NCBI GenBank assembly: GCA_016858145.1
Contig: JAEHOE010000019.1
Coordinates: 124,001 to 188,000 of the forward strand
Reading direction: 5' to 3'
Source: Edaphochlamys debaryana
Lineage: Eukaryota > Chlorophyta > Chlorophyceae > Chlamydomonadales
DNA length: 64,000 nt
The notes beneath the pieces are model-generated. The model saw nothing but the letters and a program-made list of their open reading frames with translations, did not search any database and was not told the DNA's origin. Positions within the stretch are counted from its first letter, which is position 1, and each line of letters starts with the position of its first letter. This document shows positions 13,001-24,245 of this stretch, one piece after another. The translations under genes were made by a program, and so were the position numbers.

Positions 13001-14807
13001 TCCCTGCTCACTGCCTCACTCCCGGCCGCCCCGCATGCTGCCTGCGCCCTGCCCGCGCGCCCCACAGCGGGGCCCAGGGCTGACGGTGGTGGGTGCGCCC
13101 GCGCTGCTGTGGACGCTGGCGCTGACAGTGGCGGCCTCGGAGCTGCGCCGCGAGGAGGCCGAGGGCCTCCGCAAGGCGCGCCGTGCCGCCGGCACCGCCC
13201 CTGCCGGCGCCGCCGCGGCCGCAGCTGCCGAGGGCGCGTTGGATGGTCCCCTGGCGATCCAGCTCCTCTCCTCGCCCGCCCTTGCGGCCAAGCACGCGTC
13301 CTCGGTCAAGCAGGAGGAGTGGGAGTGGGGTCCGCTCGCGGGTGCGGGTGCGGGCGCGGGTGCGGAGGTGGGGGTGGTCGTCATGTCGGCCCTGGCCTGC
13401 CCCCGAGCCCTGGGGCGCGTGGCGAGGCGCTTGGCCATGGAACCAGGGGATGCGCTGGTGGAGCTGCCGGGTTCCGCCAGGTGCGCGGTTGGGCGGGAGG
13501 CGGGAGGCAGGAAGAAGCCTAGGCAGGGGCCGCGCTTTTGAGGTTGGGCTGAGCAAGCTGGGGCCGGGGGAGCTAGGGAGGCCGAGTGCTGCTGCGAGGG
13601 CGGGGGGCCGGGGGGCTGGGGGGCTCCTGGTCTGCAGGGGAGGGACAGCACGCGGACGCCTGTGCCGCAGGGGTGGTTGGGCGTGGCCGCACCTGTAGAG
13701 CACACGAGCATAAATCCCTCCAACTCCTCTTCACCCCCCCCCCTGCCTCCCGCCCCATGGACCATACCCACAGCCTCCTCCGCGGCACCGCGCTGTCCCC
13801 CGAGCTGCTCGCCTGCAAGGCAGCGGTTGTGCGGGCGCTGGCGGCGGGGGGCGCGGCCGTGGTGGTGGCGGGGAGCGCTCAGGCGCTGGAGGCTGCGGTC
13901 GTGATGCTCGGACAGGTGAGCGACCGCTCCCGAGGCCACAGGTTGGGGGGGTAACGCGCGCGTTTTGGGCCACGACTGATTCTCCATTAGACTCCCCTGG
14001 TCCTGGATACGGGAGTAGGTTCTTTCTTTCAGCCCCTGCCCTCAACCACTCCGCCTCCCGCCGCTCCCGCAGTGCCGCACGGAGCTGCGCTGCGGCCCGG
14101 GCCGCGACACGTGCTGCGTCCCGGTGCTGCGCGAGGCGCCCAACGCCGTCCAGTTTGCGTGCGTTGCCATGCAGGAACGCCTAGGATGCGAGCTCCCCGG
14201 CCCCGGCCCCGGCCCCGGCCCCGGCCCCTCGTCCAGCACCGGCGCCCCGCCGGCGCCGCATCGGGTCCCGCAGCCGTCCCGCCGCCGCATGGTCTTCAAC
14301 CGGGGCATGTGTGAGCTGGCCGGGCTGCACCGCACAGGCCCCAGCCCCGTGCACCCGTCCCAGACCAAGCTGTTGGCCCTGGGAAGCCCCACGTCCCTTC
14401 TTGCGGACTCCCACTTCATGCCCCGCAAGGCGCTCCCCGTTCTCGTGGTCCTCGACTGCGACTCACGGGGCGGCGGGCTGCGCGTGCTCGAGGGCGTAGG
14501 CGACGGAGACGAGGCCGAGCAGGAGGATGATGAGGAGGTGGTGACGGAGAATTACCTCTTCAAGCTTCTGAGGCGGCTCGATCTGGGCCGTCCTGTTGGC
14601 AATGACTGGCAGCAGGACGACGAGGTGGAGGAGGAGGTGCAGGAGGGGGGGCTGGGGGCCGACCCCTGGGACGGACGGCTGCGTCAGATGCAGCTGGAGG
14701 CCAGGGCCCGGGAGGCGGCGGGCGGGCTCTCCATGTCCGCCCTGGCGGATCCAGCTACCCGCGAACTGCTGGATCTGGATCTGTTCGGATCTGTACGGCG
14801 ATTTTGA
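10053..14807 (+). CDS. Unrecognised large protein, possible DENN-like (FLCN/SMCR8-type) C-terminus
   Basis: I do not recognise this protein with confidence. Eight exons, all in phase, give 1,028 residues: 10053-11045, 11297-11510, 11712-11773, 11923-12334, 12722-12837, 13068-13480, 13774-13915 and 14073-14807. The N-terminal 150 residues are Ser/Ala-rich and the start codon is uncertain. A helical segment follows (about 200-280, containing EKEQHARAVKARGLIEKFQK), then long alpha-rich stretches. Near the C-terminus a segment that could be a beta-strand and helix (RALAAGGAAVVVAGSAQALE) precedes ELAGLHRTGPSPVHP and LPVLVVLDCD. That order loosely resembles the distal DENN segment of folliculin and SMCR8. 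This is a by-eye likeness only. A (CCCCGG) repeat at 14195-14228 encodes Pro-Gly. The stop at 14807 may follow a frameshift (see findings). Confidence 0.6.
14195..14228 (+). repeat. (CCCCGG) hexanucleotide repeat, 5.7 units, in coding exon
   Basis: A perfect hexamer microsatellite in the last exon of the 10053-14807 gene. It encodes alternating Gly and Pro in the sense frame. Such arrays are unstable in length. Confidence 0.9.
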
Positions 14808-17172
14808 CCCCTTCGACACCTGGTCCCCGAATCCGGGTGGGGACACGTCGGGCGACGGTACGACCGAGGAGGAGGGGGGCGGGGCGGCAGGGAAGGCCGG
14901 AGAGGACAAGGAGGAGGGGGAAGCGGATGACTAGGAAGAGTGGCGGCGCTGCGGCGAGTCGCTATCATGGCAGGGCGGGTGGGTAGAGGAGCACTGCGGC
15001 ATGCGGAGTACTGCCGATGAGGCACAGCATAAACCATTGCCCCAAACCTGAGCTTGGAGCTGTGCGAGGGCCTGGGCAGGGGTAGCATAGGCTAAAGCGC
15101 GGCGGCAGGATGGCATTTGACCAGGGGCTGAGATGGGGCCTTCGCTGCTCGGGTACACACTCATGACGTTGCGTCCGGAGTCAGTGGCGTGGCGGACACA
15201 GGACTGCTAGTCTACACGAGACGTGCTTATTGGTCGATAGGGTTGCGCCTGATCAAGTGCTGAAGGGCGCGGTGGGGAGGGGGTTTACAGGCAGTGGTTG
15301 TTGCCTTGAGGCTTGCTACGCGTCTCTAGTGCCGGAAAGTGGTAGCAAAGCAGGCGTGCGTGGTGTCGAGTGGTGTTGTGGTGTTGGGGCTTCAGAGCAG
15401 ACATGAGCTGACGTGACGGCAAGACACAGAGTTGCGGCTTGCGGTGGGACTCGTGGGAGGCAGGCGGGGGTGTCAGAGACGGCAGAAGCTAAGTGCTCAT
15501 GGCCTTGTGCAGTTGAGGTTTGGCTGGGCGGGGACGGAGGGCATAGATGGCAGTTGGTTGGGCGGGGAGAGAACTGTTGGTTGCTAGGCAGGTGGTCGGT
15601 TGCAGCTGACAGGAGCCGCAGGCGACAATGCATGACTAGCTGCCAAGGCAGCCGTTCCCACGTCTGAGGGGGGATAGGCCCTGCAAAGCGGCGTTGTCGT
15701 TACGGTGGCCACTGGGCCACATATGTCCTTGGCTTGGTTTGCGTGTTTGCGAGTGGGCGCTGCAGAGGTGCAGGCTGGGTGCGAGGCAAGTTGGGCACTT
15801 TTGAAATCCTCTCGCTCACGCTTTCAACCCTTGCGCCGGCTCGCCCACTGAGACCCGTGCACTGGTGCCATTACGGTACCCCTCCCCAAATCCCCGCCAT
15901 CCAAATGAGGCTGCCAGGTGACCAACGGACTCACAGTGCCGGTGCACACGGATCCCATGGCACCCCACTCAGCAGAACAGAAGCCCCGCCCTCGCTCACA
16001 CACAATCCTTACGCCACGCCGTGTCCCAACGGCTCTCAACCACACAACTCATTCGAATTCTCCGTTCTCTTCTCCCCGCCTTCTCGGCAAACGGCCACCG
16101 TGAAGCCCTCGTGAAGCCCCCATTTGATCACTTTCCGTATCGTCAGGCTGGCCAAGGCCACATCGCTCACAGCACACAAAGGCTACACACCAGCCGTCAA
16201 GGTTTCTTCCCTCAGTATCAGTCTCTCTCTCTTCGGTCCCCGCGCTGTCCGCACAAGCCCTTCACAGAGCTCCCATCGCGCCGCTATGCTACACAGCTCC
16301 GTATCACACAGTCCCAGACATGCATCACTCAGCCTACTCATGCACGCCCTGCAACACTCACGGATACCCAGGTGGCCTTGTCACGGCTCCTTGCGATTCC
16401 CCTTATGTTCGTAGGCGGCAGCTGCAAAAGGCGCAAGCTGCGTCACGTCATGAAGCCCCACCCATACGGTACGAAGCAGGGTCGTTACGAACTCGAAGCA
16501 AGATACGAGGATCAGAAGGGGCCAGCAGACCAATGCCCCACACGAAAGGTACAAACTACGAGGCCGGCCGTACCGGCCTGGCGTGCGTCCCAGATTCAAG
16601 CGCTCTCCTTGCAATTCCCACCCAGCCCATAAACTCCTGGGGGCTCACGCCGCTCTGGCTCACTAGGCACGAGCATGCCCATGCTCGCTCGTTTGGAGAG
16701 GCCCACATCCCAAGGCAGGCATCCTCGTGTAATGTGTAAACCTGCCTCATAGGCAAACAACCGGCACGGGACACAGCACAAAGCTCCATCCCAGGCATCT
16801 CGCCAACAGGCGTATCCCCAAACAGCAAAGCGCTACGACCGATCTTGCATGTTGGCATCCGACCGTGAATTGCGCTGTCCGAAAACTTGTTCCCCAAACG
16901 AGCTTGCCAATCGACCGTCCAAGGTGCTTTCCCGGCAATTACGGTAGTGTACACCGCGCCCACGTCCATTCGTCATGTAGTTGTACAAGCGGTGACGCCC
17001 CCAGACATCTCAGGCGGCCTCCGTCAGGTCCACACCGCCGCCCTCTCCGCCTTCGACCTCAGCTGCCGCCGGAAGCGTAGCAAGCTTCCCGCCTTCCCGA
17101 CTGCACTCAGCTGGGCCCTAGCACACCCCGGCAGAGGCATAGAAGCCCTGTGCCGTAGGCCCCGCGGCTGCC
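14808..17172. other. Convergent intergenic region, about 2.4 kb
   Basis: The 3' flanks of the plus-strand gene ending at 14807 and the minus-strand gene ending at 17173 meet here. I see no convincing gene: open frames are Pro/Ser/His-rich and lack splice partners or conserved motifs. TGTAA occurs on the plus strand at 16728-16732 and 16735-16739, and on the minus strand as TTACA at 15285-15289. These are too far from either stop to be assigned firmly. An acidic open frame runs from the stop to 14934. Confidence 0.4.
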
Positions 17173-19949
17173 TTAGCTGCCGTACACCACGGCCGCCGCC
17201 GCCGCCTGGCCGTCCTCCCCGCCCGAGGCGGAGGCCGCCTTGGCGTGGACCTCCACCCGCAGCCGCCTGCCCGCCTGCCAGCACGCCTCCACCAGCGCCT
17301 GAACCGCGCTGCCCTGAAAGGAAGAAGAGGTGGGCCGTGCGGAGGGCATGGGCGGGAGGGACAGGACGGACGCAGCCATAACAAGCCTTACTGCTGACCC
17401 GGGTCTCGCTCAGCCCTTCTGCGCTCACAGCCCGTGCAAGCAACCAACCCCCTTGGCGGCTCCTTCGCAGCCGCCAACCAGCCGCATTCGCAGCCAGTGC
17501 ACTCTGCGACGGCCTCTTGGGGGCCTCGCCAGTGCAGCTGCGGGCCCGGGCCTGCAACGACCCCCCTGCCCGCTCGCTCCTCCCACCCCCCGCTCAGCAA
17601 CAAACACCCCCCACCCCACCCACCTTGGCGCTGGGGCAGGACACGAGCTGCAGGCGCCGCAGCGAGGGCAGCGGCGCCAGCGCCAGGAGGCCCGCGGGGG
17701 TGAGGTCGGGGCCGCCGCTCACCAGCCGCAGCTCCTGCGGGGCACGGGCCACGCGGGGAAGTTAAAGGCTCGCAATCAAGCCAAGCCAAGGGACTCTGCC
17801 CCAAGCGTCATACTCAGTCACCGGCGGCATGATGGCAAGTATGCGTGCCCTTCTCGTGCCCCACCACCACGCCTGGAAGCTTTCCCAACGAGCCAAAACG
17901 CCGAACCTGGTCCGAAGCTCCGAAAGCGCTTCCCGCACAACCTCACCCCCCGCGCCCCTGCGCACCCCGCCCCTCACCACCCCACCTGCAGCTGCGTGCA
18001 GCCCCTGCCCAGCAGCTGCCGCAGCACTCCGTCGCAGGCGCTGTCCAGCCCGGTCAGCTCCAGCCGCCGCAGGCGCGGCAGCGGCGGCAGCAGGTGTAGC
18101 CCGTGGGAGGCGAACATGCCGCCCAGGGCCAGTCGCTCCAGGGAGGCCAGCGGGGCGGCGGCGGAGGTGGCGGAGGCGGAGGTGGAGGAGAGGCTGGCGG
18201 ATGTGGGGGCCTGGGGCCGGAGATTGAAGTTGCCGATCCTCAGGTCGGTCAGCTCGGGGCAGCTGCGGAAGGGTTGCGGGGGAGAAAGCGGCCCAAAGAG
18301 AGAGTGGGGATGAGTACTCCTGGCCGCCCAGCACTTGCCCCACATGTCTTCACCCCCGCTCCCAATCACTTGGTGCCTGCGCACAGCAGTCTCCAGCCAT
18401 CCGGCCTCAGCCCGGCCCGGCCACGCCCTGCCTGCCCTGCCCCACCCCACCTGGCCAGCGATGCCAGACCCACGGAGTTGACCTCAAAGCTCTGCATGAG
18501 GGAAGGCGAGGTGGGAGTGGGGGTTGAGGCCTGGGAGTTGCTTGGCGCCCTACCGCGTTGTAAGCTGGGCATATATAAGCACCTTAATCACCGCGAGGCC
18601 AGCCCCACAGTGTTCATGGTTATACGACGCTTCCTGAGGAAGAGACAGCCCGAAGAGAAGAAAACCCCCCGATGCCGCCGCCCTGCCACCCACCGGCCCC
18701 AGGTCCAGCTTCTGCAGCCCCTTGGCGGCCGTCATCCGCACGAGGTTGACGCCGTACGGCAGCACTGCCGTACCGCACAGCCGCAGGGAGCGCAGGCTGG
18801 CGCTGTGCGCCTCGCACACCGCCGCCAGGCCCTCGGCGGAGAAGGCCCGGCAGCCCACCAGCGTCAGGTCGCGCAGGCCCACGGCCACGGCCCCCGAGCG
18901 GAGGCTGGCGCTCGGGCTGGAGCCCCCGCTTGCGCTCGAGTCTCTGGAGCTGGTATCGCCCTCCGCTGCCGCCAGGGATGAGAAGCCGGTCGTACCTGCA
19001 GGGGGCGGGCCGGCATCGGGGCGTCTTAGAGCCTGGGCACGCACGGGTGTGGCGCTCGTGAGCCGCCGCCCTCTTTGGCCTTCGGCCCGGACCGCATCAC
19101 GTAATGCCCGAATCCGCATCTGAAACCAATGTGCCTGCAATGCGGCTCACCTGTGACGCGCGTCCCCGACAGGTCCAGAACCGCGAGGCTGGGCAGCCGC
19201 TGGCGGCACAGGCGCTGCACGCCCGCGTCCGAGATGCCGATGCAGCGGCGCAGGGAGAGCGTGTGCAGCTCCGGGAGGGGCGGCAGGGAGGCCAGGCTGT
19301 GGCCGGGGCACGAGGGTGAAGGAACGGGGAAGGGCGGGTGGGACTGGCGGCCAGGAGTCGCAGTTGCTCAGCCCAGCTCTCAGCCGTCCCCAGCCCCTAC
19401 GAGTCCCGCGCCGTGCGTCTCCTACCTGCCGTCGGTGATAGTCAGCACGTCGGTGGACGAGTCGCCCAGGTCGAGCTCCGTCAGCTCGCAGAATGGCTCC
19501 AGCGATTTCAGTATAGCGGGCTCGGCCCAGCGCGACAGGCTAAGCCTCCGCACCGGCAGCTGCGCTAGGAGCATCTGGAGGTCGCCGGGCTCGAGGAATG
19601 CGCAGGCTTTCACGTTGAGCGCTGTGAGCCCCTCGATGGAGCCCTGTCCATCGCCGAGGAGCTGGTGGAGAACAGCAGTCCCAATCTTGAGCTGGCAGGA
19701 GTCCCCGAGCGATAGCTCAGCGGCGTTGGGAAAGCTCTGTGCAAGTTGTGAAAGCTGCAGGGGTTTGCCGCCTTGCCCTCCAACGACTTCATCCGCAGAA
19801 AGCTCTACGCGCTTGACCGCGCTATTGACATACTCGCGCCATAGTCTGCAGCTGATCCTCAAGCTGCGCCGGTCGGCCGCGTTGATGTATGGCACTATCT
19901 CACTTCGCAGCACGCAGTCCGGCAGAGCTAGTAGGCCGGCTGTCGACAT
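17173..19949 (-). CDS. F-box/leucine-rich-repeat protein
   Basis: Probable substrate-recognition subunit of an SCF ubiquitin ligase, inferred from an F-box plus LRR layout. Exons from 5' to 3' on the minus strand are 19949-19426, 19296-19151, 18995-18694, 18491-18451, 18262-17986, 17734-17624 and 17313-17173. They close in phase to 513 residues. The N-terminus MSTAGLLALPDCVLRSEIVP followed by DRRSLRISCRLWREYVN fits an F-box (about residues 8-45). Repeats of the AMN1/cysteine-containing LRR kind follow: LHTLSLRRCIGISDAGVQRL, LAVLDLSGTRVTG, LRDLTLVGCRAFSAEGLAAV, LRSLRLCGTAVLP, LERLALGGMF and LRRLELTGLDSACDGVLRQL. The C-terminus is Ala-rich. A longer start 59 codons upstream exists but reads like 5' UTR. 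No orthologue name can be given. LRR proteins are numerous in volvocine genomes. Confidence 0.75.
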
Positions 19950-22143
19950 TGTGTCCAGGTGCAGTAAGATAAGGCGTGGGGTGCGCGGCGGCCCAAGTCT
20001 GTGGCTCCCCGCCCCCTGTACGGCTAATGTGCCGTGTAACGCCAACACCCCATGCACCCCATGCACCCCCGCCAACACCCGTGCCCGAACGTCGAGGTGC
20101 AGTGCGCAAGCATGCTGAGAAGGCATTGCACTGGCAGGGAAAGCAGCAACTGGCAGGGAGCTCCGGTTCGGCCCCCCCGCCCCTCCCCGCTGCAGGCTAT
20201 TATAGACAACGGGGCGTAGTGCCGCGGTGACTGGCGTCGCATTATGTTGGCCGACGCAGAATGCCTGTGCCTGTGAACGGGGTAGCCTTCCGCCGAAAGT
20301 GGCTTCCAGGCTGAAAGTCCCCCCCTAGAGTAACCCCGGGCTGCTCCCCGCTGCAGGCACCTTGGCCCACATGACCGTTGCCGGCGGCGGCAAGTTAAGC
20401 AAGACAGCAACTGCCGCCGCCGCGCCGCCTGGACGTGGATCGCGAGAGCGGCATTTGCCGCAAGCACTGGGTACGATGGAGAGAGGCTGCGGCCGCAGTC
20501 GAGAGAATGATGTTGCGATGGCAGGTGCAGCTGCTGGAGAGGTATGTGGCCTGATGTCAGCTGATGTGGCACAGAAGGTCTGTCCCCGAAAGCCCACGGG
20601 TGTTTATCCATACGACAAGCGCTGGGCGCCCCCATGGGGACGAAAAAGGGCTGAGCCCCTCACCCATCTGCTACGCGACCCATCCACCTCTTCTCAATCG
20701 TGGGCGCACTATACTCTAACCGAGCTTTAACGCGTAATTAGCAGGTTGTGCGACTGCCCTCAGAGAATTGCGCAAGGTTAGCTAGCAACACACTCTGACT
20801 GAGTACGCGCGTGGAGGTTGAGCCCCCAGACATGTCGCCGGCATGTTGGAGCGTGGTCGATAACTTTCCCTGCTCTTAATCACAAGCGATAGGGATAACG
20901 AAAGTAAAGCTTGTGGCATCGCGGGCCACGCACGCACGCCAACACGGGGTAATCCCGCGGGGCTTCGCCGTCCGAAGAGCCTGGCAGCGGGGGCTCAGCC
21001 CCAAAAATTACAGGCTGCGGGTGCGCTGAGTCGCGGGCGGCTGCCTGGCACAGTGGCAGCAGTACTAGGGGCGGGGGCTCAGACCACATCAGCAGCAGAA
21101 CTCGTGTTGTTACAGCGGCAGCCCTGACGGGCGCTGTTTGTACATGGGGCCCTCCGCCCCTTCAACGTATGATAATTGATCTTCTCTTGTGAGTCACCTG
21201 TGATGTACTAGGAATGTCAGATCCAAACCGTCTCAGCCGTCACCATCCACCATGAAACGGACATACACCACAGGGCAAATCCGACTGTGCCCACCCGCCA
21301 CCAAGCCTGACTACAGATAACCTCGTGCATTGGTGCGGCGGCAAGTCGCACGCCAGTAAGAGGGCGCGTGCGCCTGAGCCCAACAACTAGCCTAGACACT
21401 TACGAGCGGTTGTAACGTGAAAGAATAGAGCCTCGAGGTGGGGATCGTCGGCCTTCTCGGCCCCGGGTAAGCGAGCCTCCCCGGCGGGATGCAGCGAGCA
21501 CACGAGCCGGAAGCCCCCAAGCGAGCACACACGCGAGCATGGCCGGACAAACGAGGAGGCAAACACCTCCAGCCGCCGCCAGTCAGCACCGCGCAGCCTC
21601 CACGCGGACCCCAGCCCCGCACGCCCTGCAGCACTACCCCGCCGGGCCGCCTTCCCGCGCACAAGGGATTCTCTGCTGCAAATTTCTTCGGACACCAGCC
21701 CCACACGCTGACCCCAACCAAGCCAAGCCCCTTCTTCGCTCAGGCGCGTAGTGCGGGCGCCACCACCTCAAACCCCCCACAAATGCTGCGTTTCTGCTCG
21801 GTATGTAATAGGCCCGCTCTGCACTCTCCGCAAAGCAATGCTTCCATGGTTAGGCTCTATCTACAGGGCTGCCAGCCCCGTCAGTCCCCTCGGTATTACC
21901 CTGCAGTATCTGGGCCCCAAAGAGGCCACCCTCCCTCAAACCACCCATGCTGACACAAACCAAGTCATAGCGTGCAACACAACATGAGGAACCGTCCAGC
22001 AGACAAAACACTCGGTGCACATACGACAACGCAGTAAGCCCGTAGATCGGGGACAGTTCTATCAGACCACACACAACGCTGCACTCGTCCAACGTCCTCT
22101 TCACCTCAGGCCCCGCACGGGGCCGCATAAGAAAGCAAGGCCA
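19950..22143. other. Intergenic region between two minus-strand genes, about 2.2 kb
   Basis: This covers the upstream region of the F-box/LRR gene and the 3' flank of the J-domain gene. It contains one copy of a 62-bp dispersed repeat (20198-20259). Minus-strand TGTAA signals (TTACA on plus) at 21008-21012 and 21110-21114 could end the J-domain transcript, but they lie over 1 kb from its stop. Short open frames such as 20362-20730 (+) show no motif or splice context. Confidence 0.4.
20198..20259. repeat. Dispersed 62-bp repeat, copy A
   Basis: The sequence starting TATTATAGACAACGGGGCG and ending GGCCGACGCAG recurs at 46232-46292. The two copies differ by one 1-base indel and two substitutions. 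The last part can fold, because GCGTCG pairs with CGACGC around a 12-base loop. It lies about 250 bases upstream of the F-box/LRR start codon. Confidence 0.8.
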
Positions 22144-23510
22144 CTAGCGGCGGCGGCGGGAGGCGTCCGACTGGGACGCCTCCGCCGCCTCCGCAGCTGC
22201 CGCGTAGTAGACCCACGGCTCGCAGCAGTCGCCCTCCCCGCAGTCCACGTTGCATGGCTCCGAGGCGGCAGCCCGGCCCTTGCTCGACTGAGCCGACGCT
22301 GGCGTCGCGCGCACGGGCACGGGGCGGCGCCGCATGTCTGTCTGCACACCAATCTCGCGCTCAAGGTTCTTAGCGCAAGACTTGACCTGCTGCAGGAGCT
22401 CCAGCATGGTAGAGTAGAGCTGGGGGCGGTCCATGTAGGGGGCCCGGGAAGGCACGCGAGAGACGGGCACGCCGTGGCGGGCCGCCGAGCGGGCGTTGAG
22501 GTATGAGAGGACCTGCGCCGTGGCGCGGGGGCGTAGCGTGTTGTCGTACTTGGCACGGCGCTCCTGATCGAGGAGCAGCTCGTAAGCAGCTTGGCACTCC
22601 TGTGGTGGAGCGGGGGAGGGCAGGGGAGGGGAGCGGGCGGGCGTTCACACGGAGTTCACACGCCGTAACGCTCGCTACTGCGCAACGCCGATGATAACGC
22701 TTGAGATAATGTCGAAGGAGCGGCTGGCGCGCAGGCTGCCAGCAGTGCCGGCGCTAGTGCCGGCAGCATCGACACCGACAGGTGCTCGCAGCCCTCGAGC
22801 AACCTGTAGTGCGACTCTGCGCTCGAAACCCTAGCGATAGGGGCTAGGCATCCTAGACGGACTCCGGGGTTGGTGACGCAACCGGCAACGCTCGAGCCGC
22901 GCGCCCAGGCCTCGGCGCGAACCATGATTGCCCAGTGAAACGCCCGCATCTAGCCCCGGACCGTGTCGGAGAGGTATGGCTGAGTGCACTCACCATGAAC
23001 TCAATGCTGCAGCCGTGGGGGTTCACGTCCGGATGGCATTCCTTGGCGCGCCGACGGAAGGCGGTCTGCGTGAGGAGAGGGCGAGCGGGGGTGGTAGGGG
23101 CAATGTCACTTGATGCGCGATTGCCGGGATCTGCGGTCTTCGCGCGACGGTTCGGGAGTAGGCCTCCCAACGCAGACCATCGACCACCATCGACGGAACC
23201 CCGTCAAGACCGAGCCAGGTAGAGGCGCTGTCGCCTTCATTGACCCGGCCCGGCTGGCGCAGGCTCGAGGGCGCAGAGAGAAGCAGCGCCCTGCTTGAAA
23301 CCGGCCCCCAATCAGGCGCACCTTGATACTGTCCTCGTCCGCGTCCTGGCTCACGCCTAGAAGCTCATAGGGGCACTTGGAGCGCAGGTCGAGGCTGGAA
23401 TAGCTGGAGACGGAAGCGCGGACGGTGGTGGCCGGGCGCCTGAAGGGAGCTGTGCCAGACCGGGGCCCAGCAGCGCAACGGCTGGGGCGAGGGAGGACTG
23501 CGCCTCTCAT
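22144..23510 (-). CDS. J-domain (DnaJ-type) cochaperone, probably organellar
   Basis: J-domain proteins stimulate HSP70 ATPase. Exons 23510-23322, 23065-22994 and 22599-22144 are in phase and give 238 residues. Residues 1-38 (MRGAVLPRPSRCAAGPRSGT onward) are rich in Arg, Ser and Ala with almost no acidic residues, like a chloroplast or mitochondrial transit peptide. The J domain begins at CPYELLGVSQDADEDSIK (about 46-63) and continues TAFRRRAKECHPDVNP, with the essential His-Pro-Asp at 74-76. Helix IV follows in AAYELLLDQERRAKYD. There is no Gly/Phe linker, DnaJ zinc finger or ferredoxin domain. The tail carries a small Cys cluster (C-x3-C-x4-C-C, CNVDCGEGDCCEPW) before an Ala-rich end. The gene shares a 735-base upstream region with the divergent amidotransferase gene. 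The exact paralogue cannot be named. Confidence 0.85.
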
Positions 23511-24245
23511 TTATGGCGTGATGCTTGCCGCTAGGAACAGCGTAGCGCGTCGGGGGGTTGGTGCGAGCGTTGGGTCCTGTCCGGTGGATGGTCAACGCTT
23601 GCTCGAGCGCGGGAGCTGCCTAATTGCAGGCTTATTGCAAAAGCACGCGCTGTGGAGCGGTGGAAGTGTAGGGACTGATGGCGAGCGCGGGCATACAAGC
23701 CCTCATTTGCCCATCCCGATCATGGCAAGTGACGCCCATCCTGGGCGTTCGCCCGCGGGAGGGGAGTAGCCCCTGAGCGCCTCCAACCTCCGCTGCCCGC
23801 GGTCTATTCCGTCGTTCGCTCAGGCCGTCGCCCGGCGCACCTCGCTCCCCCGCGCGCAACGCTCACCAACCGCGGCCATCGCGCGAGCGGCCATCACCAA
23901 AGCGTTTAGCACTGCACCGCTGACGGCCGCAGTGCCGTCCAAGGTCGCACACAGTAGACACATCAATTACCTACCCGCTGAGCTGCGGGTCGAACTCGCG
24001 GCTTCGCGGGCGCGCGTCGGTCGCGAGGCGCTTGGTACGTGCTGCCACGGGCACGGACCCGTTCGGCCCACCCAGCCTTCCCGTCCCGCGCTCCCTGCAT
24101 CCGCGGCTATCCTGCCTGCAGCCCTACGTTTGGCACGCGCCTCCCAGTTCGACAAGAGAGGGCGTGGGGTGTGCCACCGCCTGCTCGAATCGCTCCCCTA
24201 CTCTTGGGGCGGTTGGCCGCGGCCGTCAAACTTCCCTAGGGCTCC
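23511..24245. promoter_or_regulatory. Divergent intergenic region (J-domain gene / amidotransferase gene)
   Basis: 735 bases separate the minus-strand start at 23510 from the plus-strand start at 24246, so both promoters and 5' UTRs must lie here. I see no coding signal and no clear core promoter motif. Confidence 0.45.

Noticed and set aside
14195..14228. Functional link between the GGGGCC-type repeat and the C9orf72/SMCR8 system
   Set aside because: The shared hexamer is expected by chance in a GC-rich genome. The DENN likeness itself is unproven.
16021..16632. 203-codon plus-strand open frame in the 14.8-17.2 kb gap
   Set aside because: Ser/Pro/His/Arg-rich with no motif, and no exon structure around it. 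Probably 3' UTR or intergenic DNA.
20362..20730. 122-codon plus-strand open frame near the dispersed repeat
   Set aside because: No motif, poor coding look, and no partner exons. Kept as non-coding.
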